From Thiomicrorhabdus sp. 6S3-12 (GTDB taxonomy: Bacteria; Pseudomonadota; Gammaproteobacteria; Thiomicrospirales; Thiomicrospiraceae): a stretch of 64,000 nt of DNA. This document shows, piece by piece, positions 28,617 to 37,198 of the stretch. Position numbers and translations under genes: made by a program. Location of the stretch: assembly GCF_017571475.1 (NCBI RefSeq), contig NZ_JAGETW010000004.1, forward strand, positions 186,001 to 250,000. The letters are read 5' to 3'. The notes beneath the pieces are model-generated. The model worked only from the letters and a program-made list of their open reading frames with translations, did no database searches and was not told where the DNA came from. How positions within the stretch are numbered: the first letter of the stretch is position 1; every line of letters begins with the position of its first letter.

Positions 28617-29854
28617 ACGCATTTCTCCAATTGTTGCGGGGTGACACTGTCAAGGTAGTTACAGGCCTGAGTAAAACAGTCCAGCGGCGCATCCACTGCA
28701 CCGATGCCGATCCAGCCGGTCATACCGTTCCGATGAGCGATTCCGGTATGAATACGTACCCCGCTGCGACTGCTGACTACGCGGTAGGCATCCAACCCCA
28801 GACCGAGGCCATCATCACCGGCTAATACCGGGTGTATTTGCGAATGAGCGGCAATAAAAAAACTGCGCTGCAAACGCCCGGCGTTTACCGCCACGGACCA
28901 GGGCGTCTTTAAAAGTACGGCCAGCTGCGGAGCACAATGCGCTGCGGTACCGCCAAGTCCGAAGGCTTCCATAATGGCACTGTCACCGAGATCGGCCTGC
29001 GCATCCTGGAGAGTGAATGGCGGATAAAATCCACCATCGGGAATTCCGGAAGGCGCACAGAACCATTTCTCGCCGGTGCCCGCCAACTGAATACCACACT
29101 TATTACCGTTACGGGCAATCGCCACTACAATGCTCGAACCGTCAATGCCCCGCGCCTGATCCAGGCACAGTTTGGCGGACGCCATGGCGTAATTGAGAAA
29201 ATGCTGCGGGTTGGCGAGCAACCAGCTGCGCACGTCCGCGTCCAGATCGGGAAGCGCCTTGATAAAGGCATACATTCCGCCGACATTGCGTTGATGCACA
29301 TCGTCGCCGAGCGTGACACCTTGCGCAATTAACGGCAGTACGGCCAGCCCCTCCTCAGGCAAACAGTCCGCTATAGCAGGAGCCACGCGGTTTTCTACGA
29401 AGGCCAGATGTTCGGCGACCTGATCGTCATAAACGCCGAAACGCAGTGCGCGGCGCCCGCCTTCGGCAAAGGTCGCATAACAGACGCCGTCACCAGCGTG
29501 GTTTTCCACCCGCATCAAAGGTTGTGACGGCCGAACCACTCCGGCCATCGGCGAGACGGTGCCCAATTCGTGATTGCTGCGCAATCTGATCTCGCGACTT
29601 TCGATCATAGTGCGCGCCTCGTGAATTGTTTTCGCCCAACCCTCGATCACGGCCGCACCGGCCAACGCACTCAGGACCGTTGTCGGCAGGATTTCGTCAT
29701 CGGCGAAAGGCGGACCGGCATGCCCCAGCTCCCGCTCCCGCAAACCGAGTGCGGTATGCGCCGGCTCTATGCCGACGAGTACCGGTTCGCAGGCGGCAAT
29801 GTGATCCAAAGCTTGGCGATTGGCCGCGCTGAGATTGTTTATCTGCTGTACCAT
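28613..29854 (-). CDS. DUF1116 family protein (YlbE/AllG-like)
   Basis: 413 residues resembling E. coli YlbE, a DUF1116 protein assigned to the oxamate carbamoyltransferase complex. Shared features recalled from the family are HAGPP, EGWAKT, PMAGV, LRFGVYDDQV, AQGVTLGDDVHQRN, ARNGNKCGIQLAGTGEKWF, LGDSAIMEAFGLGG and NTGIAH-like TGIAHRNGMTGWIGIG. The usual partners (FdrA-like and DUF2877 proteins) are not in the window. It may act in processing an amide or carbamoyl group of the imported substrate; that is inference. Confidence 0.8.
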   Translation of the reverse strand: MVQQINNLSAANRQALDHIAACEPVLVGIEPAHTALGLRERELGHAGPPFADDEILPTTVLSALAGAAVIEGWAKTIHEARTMIESREIRLRSNHELGTVSPMAGVVRPSQPLMRVENHAGDGVCYATFAEGGRRALRFGVYDDQVAEHLAFVENRVAPAIADCLPEEGLAVLPLIAQGVTLGDDVHQRNVGGMYAFIKALPDLDADVRSWLLANPQHFLNYAMASAKLCLDQARGIDGSSIVVAIARNGNKCGIQLAGTGEKWFCAPSGIPDGGFYPPFTLQDAQADLGDSAIMEAFGLGGTAAHCAPQLAVLLKTPWSVAVNAGRLQRSFFIAAHSQIHPVLAGDDGLGLGLDAYRVVSSRSGVRIHTGIAHRNGMTGWIGIGAVDAPLDCFTQACNYLDSVTPQQLEKCV

Positions 29855-29864
29855 TACGCCTTCC

Positions 29865-31118
29865 TCAAGCCGTAACTGCTAGCGGAACAGAACTCTCTTC
29901 TTCGAAAGGTTCCAACACCGAGTCGACGCTCTCCCCCATTATTTCGGCAAGGAATGGCGCGCGCGGAATGACATCCTTCCACGGGCTCGAGGTTCTGCAC
30001 CACACATCGCCCAGTTTGCGAGCCAGAATCGGGTCGGCTATTGCCGCATCCATGACTTTGCGCATACCTTCGTCTGAAGGAACCTCTGCCAAATGCTTAC
30101 AGAACGCATACAGTTCGCGGGACACACTTTCGCGCCATTTCGGATATTCAGTACGATAATTGCCTGCCAGAATCATCGGCGCGACCGCTTCACTGGCATG
30201 CAAGGCATCGCCAATTCCTTGTGCGCCGGCGGGATGTTTGAAATGAGAGGCGTCGCCGACCAATAGCCAGCCGGGACCGACGGAATCGCGGTAATAGCCT
30301 TCAAGTTTCGGCGTACCTTTGACACGAGTCACTTTCTCCGCATTTTCCAGACGCGACCAGAGTGCAGGCATCGACTTCAAACGCTCCATATAGAAGTCGT
30401 CCATGTTTTTGATTTTCGGACGTTCGCTTAGAGGGCCGTTCATGGTGACAACGTGATAACCGTTGTCGGCGGGAAAATGCGCGTGTACCCAAGGCGGTTC
30501 AAAGAAGAAATCCTGAGTATTGCGTGTATCAACCCCTTTCCAATAGGCAAAATACAACATGGTATCGGTAGGCATAACCTTGTGCTTTTGCGCGCCGACC
30601 AGTCTGGCGACGGTTGAATTGACACCGTCGGCACCGGCGACCGTGTCCGCTTCAAACTGAATTACCTGATCACCGTTTTTGGCGACAAAACCGCTTACCG
30701 GATCGTCTTCGCTACCGGAACCGAGCAGTTCGGTCACTGTCCAGCCTTCGTAAATATCCGCCCCCTCTTCACGCGCCTTGTTAACCATAATGGCGTCCAA
30801 AGTAATACGCCGCACGCAGATGGCCCAATCGCGGCCGTCCACCGGCGTATGTGGAGCGACAAACATGCGGTTTTCGTGAATCCATGAGGTGTACAGCGGC
30901 GGCGGACCGTTATCGAGAATTTCCTGTAAAACCCCGAGGCGCTCGAAACGCTTCAGAGTATTCGGATACACCACATGGGTGGACATAATGTCTGAAGGGA
31001 AAGTGGCGCGGTCGACCACCGCAACCTTCTGCCCCAATCTTTGCAGCTCAATCGCCAGCGACGCGCCGGCAGCACGCGCGCCGACGATCACTGTATCGTA
31101 TCGTTTGACTTCACTCAT
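29865..31118 (-). CDS. FAD-dependent monooxygenase-like oxidoreductase
   Basis: Member of the p-hydroxybenzoate hydroxylase/geranylgeranyl reductase superfamily, 417 residues. FAD motif VIVGARAAGASLA (GxGxxG variant with Ala), then RATFPSDIMSTH, a DG-type motif VAGADGVNSTVARL (about 170) and GD motif WLLVGDASHFKHPAGAQGIGDAL (about 285-307). It probably hydroxylates or oxidises the imported substrate with NAD(P)H. GGGAG precedes the ATG; DUF1116 follows 10 nt downstream. Confidence 0.85.
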   Translation of the reverse strand: MSEVKRYDTVIVGARAAGASLAIELQRLGQKVAVVDRATFPSDIMSTHVVYPNTLKRFERLGVLQEILDNGPPPLYTSWIHENRMFVAPHTPVDGRDWAICVRRITLDAIMVNKAREEGADIYEGWTVTELLGSGSEDDPVSGFVAKNGDQVIQFEADTVAGADGVNSTVARLVGAQKHKVMPTDTMLYFAYWKGVDTRNTQDFFFEPPWVHAHFPADNGYHVVTMNGPLSERPKIKNMDDFYMERLKSMPALWSRLENAEKVTRVKGTPKLEGYYRDSVGPGWLLVGDASHFKHPAGAQGIGDALHASEAVAPMILAGNYRTEYPKWRESVSRELYAFCKHLAEVPSDEGMRKVMDAAIADPILARKLGDVWCRTSSPWKDVIPRAPFLAEIMGESVDSVLEPFEEESSVPLAVTA

Positions 31119-31149
31119 TTAATAGCTCCCTGTTCGTCTGCCATAAACA

Positions 31150-32214
31150 TCACACAGGTTGATGACTGAGGTTAAGCACTTCATCGGCGATATTGGTATC
31201 GAAGTAACCGAGTTCGATCAGATACTTAACACCCTTGCGGATACCGGAGACACCGGCGGCGTTAATTAACGGATCCGGCGACTGGCGTTTCAACGCAATA
31301 GCAAGTATTTCACGAGGCACACCGTACAAAGGTTGCAGATCGTCCAAGGCCGCATCGAAATCGTTATAGAAAGACTCGGCTGACTCACGCAATACCGCCA
31401 TGTAATCGGTGGCCATAGCACTGTCCTTTTTCAGGAAACCTTCAGTTGCGGTGATCACGCAATCCGGCGCTTCCGGACCCCAGACATCGTTACTGTCAGC
31501 CAGATAAATACCGCCTGCTTCCTTCACCACCATTTCGGCGTACGGCTGAGCCAGCGTACACACATCCACGGAACCGTTAATAAGCGCTTCCCCCATACCG
31601 ACCATACTCGGGAAAAAGGTCATTTCGTAATCATCGTAGGAGACGCCGTTCTGAGACATCACGCCATGAGCGACCAATTCAAGTGTATCCAGACGTAATG
31701 TCCCGACACGCAGTTTCTTACCGGCTTTTTCGATGAATTCGTTTACGTTGGCAACACTGCCCTTGCGAGCGACCAGCTCAATACCGGCCAGACCTGAACC
31801 GCCGATAATGCGTAGATCTTTGCTGCCTTCGGCATAAGCGGCCATGGTTGTCGTCCAAGGGTTGTGCATCATGTGCAACTCGCCGGCAACCAAAGCGCGA
31901 ATGTTATCCGCCGGGCCATTGAACTGAACCAGGTCAACCTTGAGTCCGGCCTTGGCAAACATGCCGCGTTTCTTCGCCAGTAATACATGTGAGACACATC
32001 CTGCAGGTAAATGACCGACTTTAAGAGTCGTACTGGAAACGGCAGCTTCCGCTCGACCGGCTGTCGCAAGCATAAGTCCGGCGGCCGGTGTCAGCGCAAG
32101 CGCCGCACAACAGGAACAACCGCTACGCAAAAAGTCACGTCGGCCGTGACCCGCTTCATCAGTTTTGCTAACAACATCGGTAGATTGAAACCACTTAAAT
32201 AGATCGCTTTTCAT
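31150..32214 (-). CDS. Tat-exported ABC substrate-binding protein
   Basis: Periplasmic binding protein of the SsuA/TauA/NMT1 class, 354 residues, delivering substrate to the ABC importer encoded downstream. The N-terminus has a twin-arginine signal (GRRDFLRSG, about 25-33) followed by a hydrophobic stretch. The mature part opens TTLKVGHLPAGCVSHVLLAKKRGMF. First gene of the cluster, preceded by AGGAG, a promoter and a TetR-type operator. Confidence 0.9.
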   Translation of the reverse strand: MKSDLFKWFQSTDVVSKTDEAGHGRRDFLRSGCSCCAALALTPAAGLMLATAGRAEAAVSSTTLKVGHLPAGCVSHVLLAKKRGMFAKAGLKVDLVQFNGPADNIRALVAGELHMMHNPWTTTMAAYAEGSKDLRIIGGSGLAGIELVARKGSVANVNEFIEKAGKKLRVGTLRLDTLELVAHGVMSQNGVSYDDYEMTFFPSMVGMGEALINGSVDVCTLAQPYAEMVVKEAGGIYLADSNDVWGPEAPDCVITATEGFLKKDSAMATDYMAVLRESAESFYNDFDAALDDLQPLYGVPREILAIALKRQSPDPLINAAGVSGIRKGVKYLIELGYFDTNIADEVLNLSHQPV

Positions 32215-32294
32215 GGGGTGAGACTCCTAAAAAAATACAAGTAATTAATCAGACAGTCATTACCTGGCTGCCTCGTTGGACGGTGGAAAACAAG

Positions 32295-32310
32295 TAGACC
32301 AATCGGTCTA
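32295..32310. promoter_or_regulatory. TetR-family operator of the catabolic cluster
   Basis: Perfect 6-bp inverted repeat TAGACC-AATC-GGTCTA, the form bound by NemR/AcuR-type TetR regulators. It overlaps the last two bases of the -10 box of the minus-strand promoter, so a bound repressor would block initiation. The adjacent tetR-type gene is the obvious candidate regulator. Confidence 0.8.
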
Positions 32311-32337
32311 TCTATCAGTAAACAAGAGACATGCCAA
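32309..32337 (-). promoter_or_regulatory. Promoter of the catabolic cluster
   Basis: Minus-strand TTGGCA (32337-32332), 17 nt, TAGATA (32314-32309), then the operator. The leader to the binding-protein gene is about 85 nt. Confidence 0.6.
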
Positions 32338-32618
32338 CACTAAAACAATCAAATAAGATATTGATATACAAGGATTTATAATTATTAACCAAGAAAATAA
32401 CTGTGACAAAGAAACATAAAACGCACGATTAATGAGCGCCTAGTAAAATTGCGCACCAATATGCAACACCATTTCAGGATTTAATTTTTAAACGCCGCAA
32501 AGCCTCAAACGGCAGCGAAGATTGACTAACCGTAAGGCCCTCCTTAAGATAGCGAAATTAAAGGCCTGAGTTCCCCGAGGCAAAACATGTGAAACCATCG
32601 AAGAACGATAATGAAAAC

Positions 32619-32637
32619 CGCACTTCACCGAAGTGCG
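32619..32637. repeat. Short palindrome upstream of the TetR-type gene
   Basis: CGCACTTC-ACC-GAAGTGCG, 8-bp perfect arms. No T run follows, so it is more likely a protein-binding site than a terminator. Confidence 0.45.
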
Positions 32638-32810
32638 ACGAATCAAAGGTCACCAGATGTATCAAAGATAAAAATGTCGACGAGGAAAGACCGGATACAT
32701 TATTGAAAAATGAGTCCTTAAAGCACCGAGCCAAATACATCTTGCCGGAGCACGCTAGGTTTTAGAGTAAAATTCAGAGTGCAAGGTTTACAAAAGTCAG
32801 GAGAATCGGC

Positions 32811-33416
32811 TTGAAACACGCATGCTACCAACGCAATGCTAACAAAACGGATATCGGCTCTTCGGAACGTCTGTTATCCGTAGCCAATGAACTGTTCTGC
32901 CGTGACGGCATCCACGCTACCGGTATCAAGAAAGTACTGGATGAGTCCGGCGTCGCACGGCGAACACTCTATAAACACTTCAACTCCAAAGAAAATCTGG
33001 TGCGGGCTGTTCTCGAAAGGGAGAGCGCATTATGGCTCGACTGGTTCCGTGATTTCATCAATAATGCCGCCGACACACCGCGTGATCGATTACTGTGCAT
33101 TTTCGATGCCCTCAAAGTGTGGTTCGAAGACGAGTCTTTTTTCGGATGCGCTTTTATTAATGCGGTGATGGAAAATCACAAGCAGGATGAATCCATACGG
33201 GAACTCGCTCTGCAACATCGGGAGAATACCAACCGCTTTATTGAAGAGCTGGCCACAGCAGCCGGAGCCAATGCCCCTCGCCTGCTTACCGAGCAGCTCG
33301 GGATACTTGTCGACGGCGCCATTGTCGGCGCAGTGACGCTACAGAACTCGGAACCTGCGACACATGCCAAAATGGCCGCCCGGATACTGATAGAGGCAGC
33401 AATTAAACAGGAGTGA
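32811..33416 (+). CDS. TetR/AcrR family transcriptional regulator
   Basis: 201 residues. The N-terminal helix-turn-helix reads LFCRDGIHATGIKKVLDESGVARRTLYKHFNSKENLV (about 28-65). The remainder is an all-helical ligand domain containing FEDESFFGCAFINAV, typical of a TetR subgroup with C-terminal effector pocket. The start is TTG at 32811, supported by AGGAG about 8 nt upstream; the nearby ATG at 32822 is out of frame. Divergent from the cluster, which it probably represses in the absence of substrate. Confidence 0.9.
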   Translation: MKHACYQRNANKTDIGSSERLLSVANELFCRDGIHATGIKKVLDESGVARRTLYKHFNSKENLVRAVLERESALWLDWFRDFINNAADTPRDRLLCIFDALKVWFEDESFFGCAFINAVMENHKQDESIRELALQHRENTNRFIEELATAAGANAPRLLTEQLGILVDGAIVGAVTLQNSEPATHAKMAARILIEAAIKQE

Positions 33417-33781
33417 TTAGACGCTCCGCTGAAAATTTCTTTGCGACTGCTTTAAGCAAAAAGGAGAAGAAGACGGAATTAGCGATCTTTTGCCTATTCG
33501 TGTCCAATAAAAAACCGGCCTTAAGCCGGCTTTTTTATACTTTACAGCAGTCTGTTGGATTACTTGGACGAGAATGAACGATTACCCCCTGACTCGTCAT
33601 TGCTCACCGGAAAAGTTGGCGTCGATTGCAAAGCAAAAAGGGTATGCTAAAAAATGAAACTGGAACTTTAAAGTTCTTGCGCAACCCAATCACACACCTG
33701 CAACAGGCATGCTGTTCAAAAGCTCTCTTCAAAGCTGAAAGAGGCCAATATCAACTTAATATTGAATTAATACCGCATTAA
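33417..33781. other. Intergenic region, 365 bases
   Basis: Contains the terminator at 33509-33536. I see nothing else that can be supported. Confidence 0.4.
33509..33536 (+). terminator. Terminator downstream of the TetR-type gene
   Basis: AAAACCGGC / GCCGGCTTTTTT-type hairpin with a 5-nt loop, 90 nt past the stop. Confidence 0.8.
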
Positions 33782-34096
33782 TTAATATCGCTGAACCGAT
33801 AGCTCGAACATCAATTCATTTCGCTCGTTGTTCAAGGCGTGCAGCTTCTTATGATCAAACAAATTGGCCGTATTGGTAATGATTGCCCGTAGCGGCCGAA
33901 TTGATTCGAAGTCGATTAGATCTAAACGCGCTTTTATCTGTTCGATCCGCTCCTGACTGATCGTTCTGGAGTCTTTTTGCTTGACCAGCGCCTCTCTTTC
34001 CGTTTGCGTGATTTCAATCCAATCATGGCTTATCAAGTGCTCTTGCCCTTCCGGGATGACAAAAACCTCATTATGCGTATCTTTATATAATTTCAT
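33782..34096 (-). CDS. Small protein of unknown function
   Basis: 104 residues from ATG 34096, which has GGGAGAAGG just upstream. The opening KLYKDTHNEVFVIPEG and the later RLDLIDFESIRPLRAI segment remind me of small phage tail or tail-fibre accessory proteins, but no other phage gene is near. Charged and helical, with no signal peptide. Orphan between two terminated units. Confidence 0.6.
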   Translation of the reverse strand: MKLYKDTHNEVFVIPEGQEHLISHDWIEITQTEREALVKQKDSRTISQERIEQIKARLDLIDFESIRPLRAIITNTANLFDHKKLHALNNERNELMFELSVQRY

Positions 34097-34373
34097 ACCT
34101 TCTCCCCTTAAGCTCAAGCACGGCCTGATCGGATTAACTTCGCGATGCGGACCGTTTATTTCTGCTTTAAAAGTAACGCCGGCGATGCAATTCGTACAGA
34201 GTAAAACACTTCAAAAACTTACGTTATCAATGACTTAGATCAATTCATAAAAAATTGAGGCGCGAATTCGATTAAAAGTTTTTTTCACTTCGAATATAAA
34301 TTTTCAATGAATAACGAGGAATGCGCAGATTGCGCTCACTTGGGAACAGCATGACAGACTCGGCCAAGCGGGT

Positions 34374-36290
34374 TCAGTGATAGAAATTAATGCGATTTTT
34401 ACCGGAATTTTTCGCTTTGTACATCGCTCTGTCGGCTTGGTTAATAATCGATTCGACGGAAAGTTTTGAATCAGGCTGAATCTCTCTGATACCGATACTG
34501 CATGAAACATGCATGGTATTGCCATCGATACTGACCGCTTCGTTGACTTTATGCAGAATCCTTTCGCTGATGGCATACAACTGCTGAGAATCTTGAAAAC
34601 CGCTTAACAGCACCAGAAACTCGTCCCCCCCCATACGGGCGACAAAATCGGTAGATTTCGTCGAATCGGTCAAACGACGGGCAATGATTTTCAGTAACTC
34701 ATCTCCGGCGTGGTGTCCGAAACTGTCATTGACCTCCTTAAAACCGTCCAGATCAATAAATAACAGTGCCAGCTTGGTTTTCTTATTGGCATTGAACAAG
34801 GCGGCTTCCAGATGTTCTTCAAAGTAATTCCGTCCCGGCAGCTCTGTCAAAGAGTCGAACATTGCCGCCCGCTTGAGCTTTTCTTCAAACGCTTTCTTCT
34901 CGGTCACTTCGACGTGAGTACCGCCCATCAAAAGTGCATTGCCGTCTTTTGACCGGGTAATGACTTTGCCTCGAGAATGGATCCATATCCAGCGTCCTTT
35001 TTTATGCCTTAAACGCAGATCCATTTCATATTCATTTTCCTTACCGGCCAGGTTATCCTGAATTTTACGCTTCATTTCCAGAAGGTCATCCGGATGTACC
35101 AGCGAGGCGAATTTTGCAAAATTGAACGGCTGCAATTCATCCCGCGTATAGCCGATCTGAGTCACATAATGCTCGTTGATCTCCATACGGTCTTTTGCAA
35201 GATCCCATTCCCAGGTTCCTACCCGGGTTGCAGTGATAATATTCTCCAACCGCTTGTGGTTCATCATGGCGATGCCGCGATACTTTTCCGATTTCCACAA
35301 TGCGAAGACGATTGCAAAAACCGCAAGCAACACAAAAGAAATCACGCGCCAGTAGGAATTCCATATCTCGCTGAATGACGGTTTTTGCACCACATCATAA
35401 GGTTCAAGACGCAACTCTCTGAGCATCATTTCAAAAGGCAGATAATTCAAGGGCGAAACAAATCCCTGAATCCCGTCGATCTCATTTTCTGCAAACAGCG
35501 AGCGGTTGATTTTAAAAAGCGAGGAAGCGATTTTTCTGGAATCGTCGGAACCGACATTCGGCATGATAATAAAAGCCCATTCCGGATAGAGGTGCGTCGA
35601 CAGGATAAACGGAAAACTTTTCAAATCGCGTCGATTAATGATCTGCACTTCATCCAACGAACTCAGTTCTCCGCGTCCGAGCCAGTTTTCAAGGATTCCG
35701 GTGCGCACAAAACCGACATCGGCTTTGCCGGAAAGTACCGCTTCCATGACATGATCATTGGAACCGACTTTCATAAAATCCAGCTGCTGGTAACGAATAC
35801 CGGAACTAACAAGTTCGTATAAAGGAATGCGAAAAGCACCAGAGTTGCTTTCGGAAGGAATGGCGATTTTCGCTTTTCTAAGATCCTTCAACTCTTTGAA
35901 TTTACTCCCTTTACGCGAGATAATCACGCCGCCCAGACTGGAAGTACCCACCCCGTCACGATAACGTTCCAGCGTAGCGGTAATGCCACTGATAAAACTT
36001 TCATGACGGATAATCTCGTATAAAGACGGACTGATCAGCAGCATATCCACTTGTCCGGAACGCACCGCTTTACGGATCTCCTGATTACGCATTACAACCA
36101 GTTTGACCTCAATCCCGTCAATATCGCGACTTAAAAAGTCCGCGATTGGAGAAAACTCCTGAAAGGTTTTTTCCTTTGACTGATAGGCGTAAACGCCTAA
36201 AGTCAGAGTCTTCGACTGAGCCCCGATTGACTGAGCGATCAGAATTCCGAATAAAAATAAGATAAAAAAAACAGGTCGCTTCACAAACAT
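34374..36290 (-). CDS. Periplasmic-binding PhnD-like/PAS/GGDEF diguanylate cyclase
   Basis: 638 residues. A signal peptide (1-24) leads into a periplasmic binding domain of the PhnD/phosphonate type (about 28-300: TLTLGVYAYQ, FSPIADFLS, GQVDMLLISPS). One membrane helix follows (about 318-337), then a PAS domain (about 350-470) with PAC segment and a GGDEF domain (about 480-638) with active site GGDEF. The inhibitory RxxD site is not evident (KSTD precedes), so feedback inhibition may be absent. The start overlaps the upstream binding-protein gene by 10 nt. Confidence 0.9.
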   Translation of the reverse strand: MFVKRPVFFILFLFGILIAQSIGAQSKTLTLGVYAYQSKEKTFQEFSPIADFLSRDIDGIEVKLVVMRNQEIRKAVRSGQVDMLLISPSLYEIIRHESFISGITATLERYRDGVGTSSLGGVIISRKGSKFKELKDLRKAKIAIPSESNSGAFRIPLYELVSSGIRYQQLDFMKVGSNDHVMEAVLSGKADVGFVRTGILENWLGRGELSSLDEVQIINRRDLKSFPFILSTHLYPEWAFIIMPNVGSDDSRKIASSLFKINRSLFAENEIDGIQGFVSPLNYLPFEMMLRELRLEPYDVVQKPSFSEIWNSYWRVISFVLLAVFAIVFALWKSEKYRGIAMMNHKRLENIITATRVGTWEWDLAKDRMEINEHYVTQIGYTRDELQPFNFAKFASLVHPDDLLEMKRKIQDNLAGKENEYEMDLRLRHKKGRWIWIHSRGKVITRSKDGNALLMGGTHVEVTEKKAFEEKLKRAAMFDSLTELPGRNYFEEHLEAALFNANKKTKLALLFIDLDGFKEVNDSFGHHAGDELLKIIARRLTDSTKSTDFVARMGGDEFLVLLSGFQDSQQLYAISERILHKVNEAVSIDGNTMHVSCSIGIREIQPDSKLSVESIINQADRAMYKAKNSGKNRINFYH

Positions 36291-37198
36291 TGATCCGTAT
36301 GCACCGCCTTATCCGGAACGGTTTTCAACAGTCCGGATGCTTTTAGAATCAAAGCGATCTCGCGCGTTTTTTCAAAAAAACGGTTATCACCAAACATTTG
36401 CAGATTGATCTCTCTGGACGGCAGCGTAATTCCCCCGAGAGAAGTCAGCACTTCTTCATGGGTAAAACCTAGGTTGTCGGCAATCTGATAGCTACTCTCC
36501 TGAAAATTATCTTTGATCAGACTGACCCCGGCGAAATGCGCATCGACCAGTTGTTTAATACTTGAACAGGCATTCTCAAGCACATTCGAATCGACGGCTA
36601 ACACATCGACAATCACTTCCGGCATTTGCGAACTGTTGAAGACCTCCTGCGCACCTGAACGTAAAATCTGCGTCGATACCGGATCATAGGTAACGATCAT
36701 GTCCGCCTCGCCGCTTTCCCAGAAACGATACTGCCTATCAAGCGAGATATGTTTGAGGACAACATCGGACTGTTTGACCCCGTAATGTTCCAGGAACTTG
36801 TACAACATTAGTTCGCCGACACCGCCCCTTTCATAAGCGATGGTTTTTCCGATGATATCCTCTTTGCGGGTTATCGCCGTTCTGGCAAGTACCTTGTCGG
36901 CCCCCGAAGAGATATCGGTAATTAAAACTACGCTAAGCGATTTGCCCTGATCTCGCAGCGAGAGTACTTCATCCAAGGTCAGATAGCCTGCATTAATCTC
37001 GCCGTCGAGCAGCTGTTGCTTGGTTTGCAAAGCGGTTTTATTTTTAATCAGATGAATATTCTGCGGCAGAAGGCCATTTTGCTGCGCAAGATTGATCGGT
37101 TGATAGCCGATCCAAGGATGGACGCCGACATGCAACTGCGTTTCTCTGGAGCAGCCCAGAAAGGAAATTAACGTCAATAAGATAAGCAGAACTCTCAT
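36281..37198 (-). CDS. Lipoprotein substrate-binding protein (NMT1/SsuA-like)
   Basis: 305 residues with a lipoprotein signal ending FLGC, then a binding-protein fold opening LHVGVHPWIGYQPINLA and containing GEINAGYLTLDE and ESGEADMIVTYDP. No ABC permease or ATPase gene is adjacent; instead the gene overlaps the downstream sensor cyclase. It may present a ligand to that cyclase rather than to a transporter; this is inferred from the coupling. Confidence 0.87.
   Translation of the reverse strand: MRVLLILLTLISFLGCSRETQLHVGVHPWIGYQPINLAQQNGLLPQNIHLIKNKTALQTKQQLLDGEINAGYLTLDEVLSLRDQGKSLSVVLITDISSGADKVLARTAITRKEDIIGKTIAYERGGVGELMLYKFLEHYGVKQSDVVLKHISLDRQYRFWESGEADMIVTYDPVSTQILRSGAQEVFNSSQMPEVIVDVLAVDSNVLENACSSIKQLVDAHFAGVSLIKDNFQESSYQIADNLGFTHEEVLTSLGGITLPSREINLQMFGDNRFFEKTREIALILKASGLLKTVPDKAVHTDQCL

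Larger units (their letters stand above)
32215..32810. other. Divergent regulatory region, 596 bases
   Basis: Separates the catabolic cluster from its TetR-type regulator. It contains the promoter and operator near 32300 and a near-continuous palindrome at 32619-32637. The rest is AT-rich up to about 32470 with no gene I can support; the regulator promoter is not evident. Confidence 0.5.

Noticed and set aside
32558-32740. 60-codon minus-strand frame in the regulatory gap
   Set aside because: Low-complexity Ser/Phe-rich product, no ribosome site, and it contains the palindrome at 32619.
24841-33416. The catabolic cluster as a recent horizontal island
   Set aside because: It seems somewhat GC-richer in places, but there is no integrase, tRNA, direct repeat or insertion sequence at either edge.
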